Assembly (NCBI RefSeq): GCF_026967795.1
Contig: NZ_JAPVBH010000001.1
Span: 420,928 to 484,927 of the forward strand
Direction of reading: 5' to 3'
DNA: 64,000 bases
Origin: Modestobacter sp. VKM Ac-2986
GTDB lineage: Bacteria > Actinomycetota > Actinomycetes > Mycobacteriales > Geodermatophilaceae
In this document: positions 7,903 to 16,272 of the stretch, in pieces
How the letters are laid out: every line of letters starts with the position of its first letter
Numbering within the stretch: the stretch's first letter is position 1
Made by a program: the position numbers and the translations under genes
The notes under the pieces: generated by a model
What the model was told of the DNA's origin: nothing
Databases searched by the model: none
The model's input: the letters and a program-made list of their open reading frames with translations, nothing else

Positions 7903-9291
7903 ATGAGCAACATCAGCCCGCAGAAGATCGTCGAGCAGGCGCTGGCGGCCTCGACCGTCGACGGCCAGGTCGTCTACGTCACCGACAGCTCCGAGGCCAA
8001 CCTCCGCTGGGCGAGCAACAGCCTGACCACCAACGGCGCGATGCGCTCGCGCCAGGTCGTGGTGGTCTCCTTCGTCGACACCGGCTCCGGCACGGCGGTC
8101 GGCACGGTCGCCCGCACCGGGACGCCGGACGTCGCCGAGCTGGTGGCCGCCAGCGAGCAGGCCGCCCGCGACGCCGGCCCCGCCGAGGACGCCATGCCGC
8201 TGCTCACCGAGGCGCCGGCCGGGTCGGGGGACTGGGACGCCCCCGCGGCGACCACCTCGATCGACGTCTTCGCCGACTTCGCCCCCGCGCTGGGTGAGGC
8301 CTTCGGCGAGGCCCGTGACCGCGGCGAGCTGCTGTTCGGGTTCGCCGAGCACCAGCTGGCCAGCACCTGGCTGGGCACCTCGACCGGCCTGCGGCTGCGG
8401 CACGACCAGCCCACCGGCCGGGTCGAGCTCAACGGCAAGAGCGCCGACTTCTCCCGCTCGGTGTGGGCCGGGGTGGGCACGCGCGACTTCACCGACGTCT
8501 CGGTGGCCGACCTGGCCGCCGAGGTCGCGCAGAAGCTGGCCTGGTCGGCCAACCGCATCGACCTCCCCGCGGGCCGGTACGAGACGCTGCTGCCGCCGTC
8601 CACGGTCAGCGACCTGATGATCGTCGCCTACTGGGCGATGGAGGCCCGGGACGCCGACGAGGGCCGCAGCGTCTACGCCAAGGCCGGCGGCGGCAACCGG
8701 ATCGGCGACCGGCTGGCCACGCTGCCGCTGACCCTGCGCAGCGACCCGCACGCCCCCGGGCTGGAGACCTCGCCGTTCCAGGTGGTCGGCGGCTCCTCGG
8801 GCAGCGCGTCGGTGTTCGACAACGGCATGGCCACCCCGGCCGTCGACTGGATCTCCGGCGGCGTGCTGACCAACCTGGTGCGCCCGCGCTCCTGGGCGGA
8901 GAAGCAGGGCGCCCCGGCCGTGGCGGCCCTGGACAACCTGGTCCTCGAGGACCCCACGGCCACCGCGACGACGGCGGAGATGATCGCCCGCACCGAGCGC
9001 GGCCTGCTGCTGACCACGCTCTGGTACATCCGCGAGGTCGACCCGCAGACCCTGCTGGTCACCGGCCTCACCCGCGACGGCGTGTTCCTGATCGAGGACG
9101 GCGAGGTCGTCGGGGCGGTGAACAACTTCCGGTTCAACGAGTCCCCGGTCGACCTGCTCTCCCGCGCCACCGAGGCCAGCGTCACGGAGCGGACCCTGCC
9201 CCGGGAGTGGAACGACTGGTTCACCCGCGCCGCGATGCCGATGCTGCGCATCCCGGACTTCAACATGAGCTCCGTCAGCCCCGCCAGCTGA
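7903..9291 (+). CDS. pmbA: TldE/PmbA-like metalloprotease subunit
   Basis: A 462-residue protein of the TldD/PmbA family that lacks the HExxxH motif, as expected for the non-catalytic TldE (PmbA) subunit. Family features include SFVDTGSG near the N-terminus and the C-terminal segment with NNFRFNESPVDLL. It should pair with TldD to close the proteolytic cavity. I chose the ATG at 7903 because GAGGAGCGGAG precedes it at good distance; longer readings run through the repeat-like spacer and are not conserved. The last codons belong to a 15-bp direct repeat. Confidence 0.9.
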   Translation: MSNISPQKIVEQALAASTVDGQVVYVTDSSEANLRWASNSLTTNGAMRSRQVVVVSFVDTGSGTAVGTVARTGTPDVAELVAASEQAARDAGPAEDAMPLLTEAPAGSGDWDAPAATTSIDVFADFAPALGEAFGEARDRGELLFGFAEHQLASTWLGTSTGLRLRHDQPTGRVELNGKSADFSRSVWAGVGTRDFTDVSVADLAAEVAQKLAWSANRIDLPAGRYETLLPPSTVSDLMIVAYWAMEARDADEGRSVYAKAGGGNRIGDRLATLPLTLRSDPHAPGLETSPFQVVGGSSGSASVFDNGMATPAVDWISGGVLTNLVRPRSWAEKQGAPAVAALDNLVLEDPTATATTAEMIARTERGLLLTTLWYIREVDPQTLLVTGLTRDGVFLIEDGEVVGAVNNFRFNESPVDLLSRATEASVTERTLPREWNDWFTRAAMPMLRIPDFNMSSVSPAS

Positions 9292-9322
9292 CGCCCCCTG
9301 TGAGGGGCGCCAGCTGACGCCC
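9282..9322. repeat. 15-bp direct repeat across the tldE stop
   Basis: CGCCAGCTGACGCCC occurs at 9282-9296, covering the last codons and stop of tldE, and again at 9308-9322, 26 bp later. This is a small partial tandem duplication. The interval also contains GCCCC/GGGGC arms able to pair. Confidence 0.7.
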
Positions 9323-9329
9323 TTGAAGA

Positions 9330-9347
9330 CGAAAGTGGCCACTTTCG
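9330..9347. repeat. 18-bp perfect palindrome
   Basis: CGAAAGTGGCCACTTTCG is a perfect 18-bp inverted repeat without loop, directly before the 9359-9384 hairpin and between the convergent tldE and small-protein genes. It could be an operator, a recombination relic or part of a terminator block. Confidence 0.6.
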
Positions 9348-9358
9348 CCCCCAGGGGC

Positions 9359-9384
9359 GGGGCCATGTTCGCGGACATGGCCCC
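9359..9384. terminator. GGCCATGT-type hairpin between convergent genes
   Basis: A perfect 10-bp stem (GGGGCCATGT / ACATGGCCCC) with the loop TCGCGG. It lies between the convergent stops at 9291 and 9393. Related hairpins are at 14831-14856 and 39970-39991. Confidence 0.6.
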
Positions 9385-9392
9385 CGGGTGGG

Positions 9393-9617
9393 TCAGTCGG
9401 CGGGGTGGACCTCGGTGGGGTCCGGGGTCCGGAACGGGGTGTCGGACCCACGGTCGGCAACGGGGGACTCCGCGCCGGTCTGCTCCGGGCGGTCGGGCTC
9501 CTCGCCGCCGATCCCGAAGCCCTCGGCGGGCGGCGGGGCGCCGTTGCCGGCGTCAGCGGCGGGGATGCCGTCGTCGGTGCTGGGCTGGACCGGGTCGAAC
9601 GGTGCGCTCATGGACAT
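9393..9617 (-). CDS. Small acidic hypothetical protein
   Basis: A 74-residue reading frame starting with tandem ATGs (MSMS). The product is rich in Asp, Glu, Pro and Gly with no hydrophobic segment, and looks intrinsically disordered. I recognise no family. It has its own space between two well-supported genes, and its stop is followed by the intergenic hairpin, which supports a real gene. Alternatively it is a chance ORF in GC-rich DNA. It is transcribed in the same direction as, and downstream of, the DoxX gene with a 57-nt gap. Confidence 0.5.
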   Translation of the reverse strand: MSMSAPFDPVQPSTDDGIPAADAGNGAPPPAEGFGIGGEEPDRPEQTGAESPVADRGSDTPFRTPDPTEVHPAD

Positions 9618-9674
9618 GGCCAGCCCCTACCCCGGCCGGCCGCGGGACTCACGCACGGCCGACCGGGAGCGGGG

Positions 9675-10253
9675 TCAGGCGCCGGCGTGCTCGCCGAGGT
9701 CGCTGGCGGCGAGCTGGTCGTCGGCGGTGGGCACTGCTGCCGCCTTGACCGCCTGGTTGCGCCGGACGACGAGGGCGACGGCGGCCCCGCCCAGGGCGGT
9801 CAGCGCCGTCGTGGCCATCCACGGGCGGTTGAGCCGGTCGCCCAGGACCTCGTCCAGGGAGTACCGCCCCGGGCCGGCGATCGACAGCGCTGCGCCGGCC
9901 AGGCCCAGGAGGGCGGTGTACTCGAAGCCGCCCTCGGTGGCGAAGAACCCGCCGTCCTTGTGCACCGCGCCGGCGGCGATCATCGTCGAGGTGGCTGCGG
10001 CACCGGCCACCGGCGTGGCCAGACCGGCCGCGAGCAGCGCGCCGCCGGCGGCCTCGCCGAGCCCGGCGAGCACGGCACTGGTCTTCGCCGGCTGGAAGCC
10101 CATCGCGGTCATCGCGCCGGTGGTGCCGGCGATGCCGTGGCCACCGAACCAGCCGAACAGCTTCTGGGCGCCGTGGGCGAACAGCGTGCCGCCCAGGCCG
10201 ACGCGCAGGGCCAGCAGGCCGACGTCCTGGCGCGTGGTCGTCTTCGTGCTCAT
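9675..10253 (-). CDS. DoxX family membrane protein
   Basis: A 192-residue membrane protein. The N-terminal part (LLALRVGLGGTLFAHGAQKLFGWFGG) is the DoxX/DUF4267-type signature with the RxxxG...HGxxKL pattern, followed by three more hydrophobic helices. The C-terminal ~40 residues are polar. DoxX proteins are associated with quinone or thiosulfate oxidation and, in mycobacteria, with a membrane oxidoreductase complex; no role can be fixed here. The ATG at 10253 is preceded by GAGGAGCACCCC. A longer upstream reading frame exists but is not family-like. Confidence 0.87.
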   Translation of the reverse strand: MSTKTTTRQDVGLLALRVGLGGTLFAHGAQKLFGWFGGHGIAGTTGAMTAMGFQPAKTSAVLAGLGEAAGGALLAAGLATPVAGAAATSTMIAAGAVHKDGGFFATEGGFEYTALLGLAGAALSIAGPGRYSLDEVLGDRLNRPWMATTALTALGGAAVALVVRRNQAVKAAAVPTADDQLAASDLGEHAGA

Positions 10254-10534
10254 GGGGTGCTCCTCGTCCGTGGGGTGGGGGCGCCAGCGGCCCGCGACAG
10301 TGGGGGCCCGGCCGGCGCGCTGCCCGGTCCCCCGACGGTAGGGCGCGATTGAGAGGTCAACCATCCGGCGTGGTCCGTCGCACGGCCCACGGGCGCCTGG
10401 GCTGCACGGACGTCCCGACACCGTGACCGATCGCACGCCGCTGCGCACTCGTCGGGGTCTGATCCGGGTCGTGGACGCCGATCAGTGCGCACTGGGGGAC
10501 CTGGTGCGTCGCCGCCGGCCCGGTTAACCTCGGG
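10254..10534. other. Intergenic region between doxX and glyA
   Basis: It holds the doxX promoter side and the glyA promoter side. On the plus strand a TAACCT (10525-10530) fits an actinobacterial -10 and would place transcription start at the beginning of the riboswitch. An inverted pair TGCGCACT (10442-10449) and AGTGCGCA (10484-10491) is visible. No reading frame here is convincing. Confidence 0.5.
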
Positions 10535-10618
10535 GTGGGCCGTGACTGGCGCATCGCAGGTGGGATCGACCACCGGGGAGCGGCCCCGTCGACCTGACGT
10601 CTGCCGCGCGCCTGGGCT
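10535..10618 (+). ncRNA. ZTP (ZMP) riboswitch, pfl-type
   Basis: The leader of glyA contains the hallmark blocks of the pfl/ZTP aptamer in order: GGGCCGTGACTGGCG (about 10536-10550), then CCACCGGGGAGCGGCCCCG (about 10571-10589), then the 3' conserved CCGCGCGCCTGGGC (about 10603-10617). The last block closes the pseudoknot in known members. ZTP riboswitches sense the purine/folate-stress alarmone ZTP/ZMP and usually turn on one-carbon genes such as glyA, folD or purH. The glyA GTG start follows 24 nt later, so control could be at translation or at a terminator overlapping 10600-10640. Confidence 0.88.
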
Positions 10619-10641
10619 CCCGTTCGACCTGAGGAGCCCCC

Positions 10642-12075
10642 GTGACCAGCACCGTCACCCGCGAGACCGCCGCCTTCACCAGCGCCCTGGACGTCATCGC
10701 CCAGGTCGAGCCGGCCGTCGCCGCCGCCATCGGTCAGGAGCTCGCCGACCAGCGCTCCAGCCTCAAGCTGATCGCCAGCGAGAACTACGCCTCGCCCGCC
10801 GTCCTGCTCGCGATGGGCAACTGGTTCAGCGACAAGTACGCCGAGGGCACGCCCGGACGGCGGTTCTACGCCGCCTGCCAGAACGTCGACACCGTCGAGC
10901 GGCTGGCCGCCGACCACGCCCGCGCGCTGTTCGGCGCCGACCACGCCTATGTCCAGCCGCACTCGGGGATCGACGCCAACCTGGTCGCCTTCTGGTCGAT
11001 CCTGGCCCACCGGGTGGAGACCCCGGCGCTGGCCGGGGCCGGGGTGAAGAACGTCGACGCGCTCAGCGAGGCCGACTGGGCCCAGCTGCGCCGGGCGCTG
11101 GGCGACCAGCGGATGCTCGGCATGAGCCTGGACGCCGGCGGCCACCTCACCCACGGCTTCCGGCCCAACATCTCCGGGAAGATGTTCGAGCAGTCCAGCT
11201 ACGGCACCGACCCGGCGACCGGCCTCATCGACTACGCCGCGCTGCGCGAGCGGGCGCGGGAGTTCAAGCCGCTGATCCTGGTCGCCGGTTACTCGGCCTA
11301 CCCGCGGCGGGTCGACTTCGCCGCGATGCGCGAGATCGCCGACGAGGTGGGCGCCACGCTGCTGGTCGACATGGCCCACTTCGCCGGGCTGGTCGCGGGC
11401 GGGGTGCTCACCGGCGACTTCGACCCGGTGCCGCACGCCGACGTCGTCACGACCACCACGCACAAGTCGCTGCGCGGACCGCGCGGCGGGATGGTGCTGT
11501 GCACCGAGGAGTACGCCCCCTCGGTCGACCGCGGCTGCCCGATGGTGCTGGGCGGCCCGCTGCCCAACGTCATGGCGGCCAAGGCCGTGGCGCTCGCGGA
11601 GGCGCGGCGTCCGGAGTTCGCCGACTACGCGCAGCAGATCGTGGCCAACGCCCGGGCGCTGGCCGACCAGCTGCTGCGGCGCGGCGCCCGGCTGGTCACC
11701 GGGGGCACCGACAACCACCTGGTGCTGGCCGACGTGGGCGCCTACGGGCTCACCGGTCGGCAGGCCGAGGCGGCGCTGCTGGACGCCGGCCTGGTCACCA
11801 ACCGCAACTCGGTGCCGGCCGACCCGAACGGCCCCTGGTACACCTCCGGCATCCGGCTGGGCACCCCCGCGCTGACCACCCGCGGCCTGCGCGAGGCCGA
11901 GCTGGCCGAGGTCGGCGACCTGATGGTCGACGTCCTGAGCAACACCCGGGCCGAGGGCGACTCGAAGGTCAAGTACCGGCTCGACCCGGCCGTCGCCGAG
12001 CGGGTGCGCGCCCGCGCTGCCGAGCTGGTCGACGCCCACCCGCTCTACCCCGAGGTCGAGCTCGACCTGGCCTGA
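10642..12075 (+). CDS. glyA: Serine hydroxymethyltransferase
   Basis: A 477-residue PLP enzyme interconverting serine plus tetrahydrofolate and glycine plus 5,10-methylene-THF. It shows the family landmarks [27 protein letters not shown] and the PLP lysine Lys275 in [14 protein letters not shown]. It is longer than the usual ~420 residues, matching the ~480-residue variant known from actinobacteria, with an insertion around residues 115-175. The GTG at 10642 is preceded by GAGGAG. A ZTP riboswitch occupies the leader, so expression should rise under folate or purine stress. A long hairpin follows the stop. Confidence 0.95.
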   Translation: MTSTVTRETAAFTSALDVIAQVEPAVAAAIGQELADQRSSLKLIASENYASPAVLLAMGNWFSDKYAEGTPGRRFYAACQNVDTVERLAADHARALFGADHAYVQPHSGIDANLVAFWSILAHRVETPALAGAGVKNVDALSEADWAQLRRALGDQRMLGMSLDAGGHLTHGFRPNISGKMFEQSSYGTDPATGLIDYAALRERAREFKPLILVAGYSAYPRRVDFAAMREIADEVGATLLVDMAHFAGLVAGGVLTGDFDPVPHADVVTTTTHKSLRGPRGGMVLCTEEYAPSVDRGCPMVLGGPLPNVMAAKAVALAEARRPEFADYAQQIVANARALADQLLRRGARLVTGGTDNHLVLADVGAYGLTGRQAEAALLDAGLVTNRNSVPADPNGPWYTSGIRLGTPALTTRGLREAELAEVGDLMVDVLSNTRAEGDSKVKYRLDPAVAERVRARAAELVDAHPLYPEVELDLA

Positions 12076-12085
12076 CGCACCGACC

Positions 12086-12132
12086 GTGCGCCCAGCGGGG
12101 TCCTGACGACTCGCGGACCCCGCTGAGCGCAC
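12086..12132. terminator. Long hairpin after glyA
   Basis: Two 18-nt arms (12086-12103 and 12115-12132) pair with a single mismatch around an 11-nt loop; they start 10 nt after the glyA stop. The outer end reads TGAGCGCAC, shared with the next hairpin. Confidence 0.7.
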
Positions 12133-12157
12133 ACTCGCGGACCCGGGCCTCGCCGTC

Positions 12158-12204
12158 GTGCGCTCGTGGCCGTCTCACCCCGCGGGAGGCGGCCATGAGC
12201 GCAC
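12158..12204. repeat. Second GTGCGCTC hairpin before the Nit1C operon
   Basis: Arms of 19 nt (12158-12176 and 12186-12204) are fully paired if two G-T wobbles are allowed, with a 9-nt loop. It starts with GTGCGCTC and ends with TGAGCGCAC, the same terminal word as the hairpin at 12086-12132. It may shield the downstream operon from glyA read-through or be a repeat family member. Confidence 0.55.
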
Positions 12205-12329
12205 ATCCGCGACCCCGTGCGGACTCGGCCACGCGGCGGAAACCGGGGAGGGCCGTGGTGCGGCCTTCGTAACGGCATCTCGTTCCGGACGTCACCACGG
12301 CGACACGCGCGCCCAGCACCGTTCTCGCC

Positions 12330-13169
12330 ATGACGACGAGGGCCCCGCGGCTGGTGCACGACGCGCACCGGCACCTCGGCGTGCTCCCCGCGTTCCCCTT
12401 CTACGGCGGCCCGCCGGTCAACCCCGACACCACCGCGCGCGCCACGATCGACGAGCTGATCGCCGACCTGGACGCCGAGGGCACCGAGCGTGCGCTGGTC
12501 ATCCCCAACTACGGCGTCCCGGACCCGACGGCGTCCTTCGCGCTCAACGAGCTGGTCGTCGAGGCGGCCCAGCGCGACGACCGCATCGTGGCCGGGCTGT
12601 GGACCAGCCCCCGCCCGCAGGACGCCGTCGCCACCGAGAAGGCGCTCGCGCTCGCCGGTGAGGACGGCGTCGCCGCGCTCAAGCTGTCCTTCCTGCTCGG
12701 CGGCGGCGTCGACGACCCGGGCTGCCTCCCCCAGCTCGACGTGATCTTCGGCGCAGCACGGGATCACGGCCTGGTCGTGCACGTGCACACCAGCCCCGGT
12801 GCGGCCAGCGACCTGGACCAGGTCGGCAAGCTGGTCGACCGCTACGCCGACGACGTCGCCGTCCACCTGGTGCACATGGGCGGCGGGATGAGCGGCCACA
12901 TCAAGCTCATCGGCTCCCTCTTCTTCGACTGGGTGGCCGCCGGCAAGCGCGTCTACACCGACACCAGCTGGGCCATCGGCTTCGCCCCGCGCTGGTTCGC
13001 CACCGAGATCGAGCGCCGCGGCGTCGGTGCCGACCGGGTGCTGTTCGCCTCCGACCAGCCCTGGGGCGACTTCGCCGGCGAGCACGCCCGCCTGCTCGCG
13101 GCCACCGGCGGCAGCGAGCTCACCGACCTGTTCTTCCGCCGCAACTTCGAGTCCCTGCACGGCTTCTGA
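12330..13169 (+). CDS. Amidohydrolase family protein (amidohydro_2) of the Nit1C-type operon
   Basis: A 279-residue TIM-barrel metal-dependent hydrolase of the amidohydrolase-2 type. Metal-ligand candidates are HDAHRH near the N-terminus (residues ~10-15), HVHTSP in mid-protein, HLVHMGGG and the late Asp in FASDQPWGDF. Substrates of this branch are amides, carboxylates or lactones; none can be assigned. It opens an operon of eight tightly spaced genes (12330-20331) of the MSMEG_0565-0572 kind, and the next ATG follows 19 nt after its stop. A role in processing the product of the nitrilase is possible but is inference. Confidence 0.8.
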   Translation: MTTRAPRLVHDAHRHLGVLPAFPFYGGPPVNPDTTARATIDELIADLDAEGTERALVIPNYGVPDPTASFALNELVVEAAQRDDRIVAGLWTSPRPQDAVATEKALALAGEDGVAALKLSFLLGGGVDDPGCLPQLDVIFGAARDHGLVVHVHTSPGAASDLDQVGKLVDRYADDVAVHLVHMGGGMSGHIKLIGSLFFDWVAAGKRVYTDTSWAIGFAPRWFATEIERRGVGADRVLFASDQPWGDFAGEHARLLAATGGSELTDLFFRRNFESLHGF

Positions 13170-13188
13170 CACCCACCGGAGGATCACG

Positions 13189-13746
13189 ATGACCACGACC
13201 CTGCCCGCCACCACCGGCACCCCGCTGATCAGCGACGCGGACCTCAAGGCCGCCCAGGACACCAGCAAGGGCGAGATCGCGCACCCCTCGCTGCCCAAGG
13301 GCAGCAACATCTACGGCTCGACCAAGATCTTCCCCGACTACCAGGCCGGCGAGGGCGAGTCCTACTTCACGCTCGTGCACGGCATCGCGCACGAGTCCTC
13401 GGTCGCCTTCGTGGCCTGCCTGCAGGCGCTGCGCGCACTCCGCAAGGGCTACGAGTCGGTCCTGTACTTCTACGGCCCCGGTGCCATGAACGCGATGGCC
13501 ACCCGCGGCTTCCCGACGACCGGCGACTCCGGCTTCCCGGGCGAGCAGAACATCAACAACCAGATCGAGCGCTTCATCGAGGAGGGCGGCACGGTCTACG
13601 TCTGCCGCTTCGGGCTCAGCCTGCACGGCCTCCGCGAGGAGGACCTCATCGCCGGCACCATCCCCTGCCACCCCCTCGACGTGCAGGACGCGCTCATCCA
13701 CTACGCCCGCAAGGGCGCCATCATCAACTCGACCTACAACCTCTGA
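13189..13746 (+). CDS. MSMEG_0572/Sll0783 family nitrogen-starvation response protein
   Basis: A 185-residue protein of the MSMEG_0572/Sll0783 family, seen from GSNIYGSTKIFPDYQAGEGE, the motif VLYFYGPGAMNAMATRGFP and the ending AIINSTYNL. The domain resembles DsrE/YchN-like small sulfur-relay folds, though the family's chemistry is not established. In Synechocystis the homologue is strongly induced on nitrogen starvation and heads the sll0783-sll0787 operon. The ATG at 13189 has the ribosome site CCGGAGGA; upstream in-frame codons overlap the previous gene. Confidence 0.88.
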   Translation: MTTTLPATTGTPLISDADLKAAQDTSKGEIAHPSLPKGSNIYGSTKIFPDYQAGEGESYFTLVHGIAHESSVAFVACLQALRALRKGYESVLYFYGPGAMNAMATRGFPTTGDSGFPGEQNINNQIERFIEEGGTVYVCRFGLSLHGLREEDLIAGTIPCHPLDVQDALIHYARKGAIINSTYNL

Positions 13747-13756
13747 TCCCGCCGTC

Positions 13757-14830
13757 ATGACCCAGACGCCGACGAGAGCGTCGACCCGGGTGGACGTCGC
13801 GATCCTCGGCGTCCGGGTCGACGCGCAGGTGACCCGCCGGGCGGGTGCGGGCCCCAGCGACGACGGGCACGTGCTGCTCGGCGGGCACGGCGCGGCACTG
13901 CCGCTCAACCCCGACTCCCCGTACTCGATCAGCGGCGGCCGGCTGCTGCTGGACGGCGCCGACCTCGGGCTCGAGGCCACGCCGATCGACCGGCCACGCT
14001 TCTACGACCTGACCACCGCCGACGGCGTGCCCTACGAGAAGCTCGCCCGCCTGCACGGGCGTGACGTGCTGGCCACCACCGTCGTGCAGACCTGCATCCG
14101 GTACGCCGAGGCCGACCGCTGCCGGTTCTGCGCCATCGAGGCCTCACTCGCCGCGGGCTCCACCACCGCGGTCAAGACCCCGGCCCAGCTGGCCGAGGTG
14201 GCCGAGGCCGCGGTCCGGCTCGACGGCGTCCGGCAGATGGTCATGACGACCGGGACGACGAACGGCCGGGACCGCGGCGCCCGGCACCTCGCCCGCTGCG
14301 TGCGGGCGATCACCGCGGCGGTGCCGGGGCTCCCGATCCAGGTGCAGTGCGAGCCACCCGCACCCGAGGACCTCGACGCGATCACCGAGCTCAAGGAGGC
14401 CGGCGCCACCGCGATCGGCATCCACGTCGAGTCGCTGGACGACGCCGTCCGGGCGCGCTGGATGCCGGGCAAGGCCAGCGTGCCGATGAGCCAGTACCGC
14501 GCGGCGTGGGCCGAGGCGGTGCGGGTGTTCGGCCGCAACCGGGTCTCGACCTACCTGCTGGTCGGGCTGGGGGAGGACCCCGACGAGCTGGTCGCCGGCG
14601 CCCTCGAGCTGGCCGAGGCCGGCGTCTACCCCTTCGTCGTCCCGTACCGCCCGCTGGCCGGCACCCTCGCCGTCGCCGACGGGGTCGGTGCCCCGGACCC
14701 CGCGGTGCTGCAGGACGTGACCGACCGGGTAGCCGCCGGCCTGCGTCGGCTGGACATGCGCGGCGCCGACCAGGGCGCCGGCTGCGCGGCCTGCGGCGCG
14801 TGCAGCGCGCTCCAGTCGGCCGGGGCCTGA
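13757..14830 (+). CDS. MSMEG_0568 family radical SAM protein
   Basis: A 357-residue radical SAM enzyme in the Nit1C-type operon. The cluster-binding cysteines are Cys113, Cys122 and Cys125 (CIRYAEADRCRFC), a CX8CX2C spacing in place of the common CX3CX2C; they follow the YEKLARLHG region as in biotin-synthase-like members. The tail has a second motif, CAACGAC (Cys343, Cys346, Cys349), which could bind an auxiliary iron-sulfur cluster. The reaction is unknown. It starts 10 nt after the previous stop, and a GGCCRTGTT-type hairpin follows its own stop. Confidence 0.88.
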   Translation: MTQTPTRASTRVDVAILGVRVDAQVTRRAGAGPSDDGHVLLGGHGAALPLNPDSPYSISGGRLLLDGADLGLEATPIDRPRFYDLTTADGVPYEKLARLHGRDVLATTVVQTCIRYAEADRCRFCAIEASLAAGSTTAVKTPAQLAEVAEAAVRLDGVRQMVMTTGTTNGRDRGARHLARCVRAITAAVPGLPIQVQCEPPAPEDLDAITELKEAGATAIGIHVESLDDAVRARWMPGKASVPMSQYRAAWAEAVRVFGRNRVSTYLLVGLGEDPDELVAGALELAEAGVYPFVVPYRPLAGTLAVADGVGAPDPAVLQDVTDRVAAGLRRLDMRGADQGAGCAACGACSALQSAGA

Positions 14831-14856
14831 GCGGCCGTGTTGGCGAACATGGCCGC
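14831..14856. repeat. GGCCRTGTT hairpin inside the operon
   Basis: An 11-bp stem (GCGGCCGTGTT / AACATGGCCGC, one G-T pair) with a 4-nt loop, starting at the base after the radical SAM stop. It fits the family of hairpins at 9359-9384 and 39970-39991. Here it lies within an operon, so it is more likely an attenuator or RNA-processing/stability element than a full terminator. Confidence 0.6.
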
Positions 14857-14887
14857 CGGTGACGAGCGGGCGGCGCTGGAGCGCAGC

Positions 14888-16258
14888 GTGCTGCTCGTCG
14901 ACTTCCGCCACGTCCCCGCCGGTCCGGCCTGGCAGGTCGAGGAGGCCGACGCCGCCGGGCTCGCCGCCCACCGGGCGCTCCGGCAGCGGGCCTTCGTCGA
15001 GGAGCAGGGCCTGTTCGCCGGCACCGACCGCGACGGCACGGACGACGACCCGCGCGCGGTCACCCTGGTTGCACGTGGAACAACCGGCGCGGTGCTGGGC
15101 GGCGTCCGGCTGGCCCCGGCCGATCCCGGTGCGCCCGACGTCGGCTGGTGGACAGGCTCCCGGCTGGTCGTCACCCCGGGTGCGCCGCACGGGCTGGGCG
15201 CCGCGCTGGTCACCGCCGCCTGCGCCCGGGCCGAGGCCGCCGGCGTGCTGCGCTTCGACGCGACCGTGCAGGACCGGTACGCAGTCCTGTTCACCCGGCT
15301 CGGCTGGCGGGCCACCGGCGCCGCCGACCTCGGCGGGCGGCCGCACACCACGATGACCTGGCCGATCGGGCGGATCGCCGCACTCGCCCGGGCGACCAAG
15401 TCCCCGCTCGGTGGGCTGCTCGGCGGCCTGCACCTGGGCGGCGCCGGGTTCGTCGGTGACGACGGCGCCCCGGTGCCCGGCACCGACGTGATCGCCGCGT
15501 GCGACGCGATCCTGCCCTCGATGGTCGAGCGCGACCCGGAGTGGGCCGGCTGGTGCGGGGTGCTGGTCAACGTCAACGACCTCTCCGCCATGGGTGCCGC
15601 CCCGCTCGGGCTGCTGGACGCGGTCGGTGCCCGGGACGCCTCCTTCGCCGCCCGGGTGCTCGCCGGCCTGCGCGACGCCAGCCGGGCCTGGGGCGTGCCG
15701 GTCCTCGGCGGGCACACCCAGCTCGGCGTCCCGGCGTCCCTCAGCGTCACCGCGCTCGGCCGGACGTCCCGGCCGGTGCCCGCCGGCGGTGGCCGCGCCG
15801 GGCACGAGGTGCGGCTGACCGCCGACCTCGGCGGGGGCTGGCGGCGCGGGCACACCGGCCGGCAGTGGGACTCCACCAGCAGCCGGTCGACCGCCGAGCT
15901 GCAGGCGATGGGCTCCTTCGTCGCCCGCACCGCCCCCGCCGCGGCCAAGGACGTCTCCATGGCCGGGCTGGTCGGCACCCTGGGCATGCTCGCCGAGGCC
16001 AGCGGCTGCGGTGCGGTGCTCGACGTCGCCGCCGTCCCGCGGCCGGCCGCGGCCAGCGCCGGCGACTGGGCCACCTGCTTCCCCGGCACCGCCTTCCTCA
16101 CCACCGACGTCCCCGGCGCACCCGTCGCCGACGCCGGGCCTGCCACCACCGCCGTCTGCGGCGAGCTCGTCCCCGGCGCCGGCGTGCAGCTGCGCTGGCC
16201 CGACGGCTCGCTCACCACCGCCGTCCCCGGGCCGGTCACCGGCCTGGGCGCGGCCTGA
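14888..16258 (+). CDS. GNAT acetyltransferase fused to AIR synthase-related domain (MSMEG_0567 family)
   Basis: A ~456-residue two-domain protein. The first ~150 residues are a GNAT-like acetyltransferase (RAFVEEQGLF, GVRLAPADPG, ARAEAAGVLRFDATVQ). The rest is an AIR-synthase/PurM-related ATP-binding domain (GDDGAPVP, VNVNDLSAMGAAPLG, LGGHTQLG). Cyanobacteria encode these as separate proteins, Sll0786 and Sll0787; the fusion is the mycobacterial form. I prefer the GTG at 14888 because GGAG lies 6 nt before it; earlier in-frame starts (14837, 14849) fall inside the hairpin and lack a ribosome site. The substrate is unknown. Confidence 0.85.
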   Translation: MLLVDFRHVPAGPAWQVEEADAAGLAAHRALRQRAFVEEQGLFAGTDRDGTDDDPRAVTLVARGTTGAVLGGVRLAPADPGAPDVGWWTGSRLVVTPGAPHGLGAALVTAACARAEAAGVLRFDATVQDRYAVLFTRLGWRATGAADLGGRPHTTMTWPIGRIAALARATKSPLGGLLGGLHLGGAGFVGDDGAPVPGTDVIAACDAILPSMVERDPEWAGWCGVLVNVNDLSAMGAAPLGLLDAVGARDASFAARVLAGLRDASRAWGVPVLGGHTQLGVPASLSVTALGRTSRPVPAGGGRAGHEVRLTADLGGGWRRGHTGRQWDSTSSRSTAELQAMGSFVARTAPAAAKDVSMAGLVGTLGMLAEASGCGAVLDVAAVPRPAAASAGDWATCFPGTAFLTTDVPGAPVADAGPATTAVCGELVPGAGVQLRWPDGSLTTAVPGPVTGLGAA

Positions 16259-16272
16259 GGACAGGAGCACCC

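Noticed and set aside
4605..7913. 1102-residue open frame on the minus strand
   Set aside because: It is antisense to the antiporter and tldD genes, has low-complexity Gly/Asp/Arg/His composition typical of GC-rich shadows, and no recognisable domain.
14837..14887. Earlier starts (GTG 14837, ATG 14849) for the GNAT-AIR synthase gene
   Set aside because: Both lie inside a hairpin and lack a ribosome site; GTG 14888 has GGAG at good spacing and begins near family similarity.
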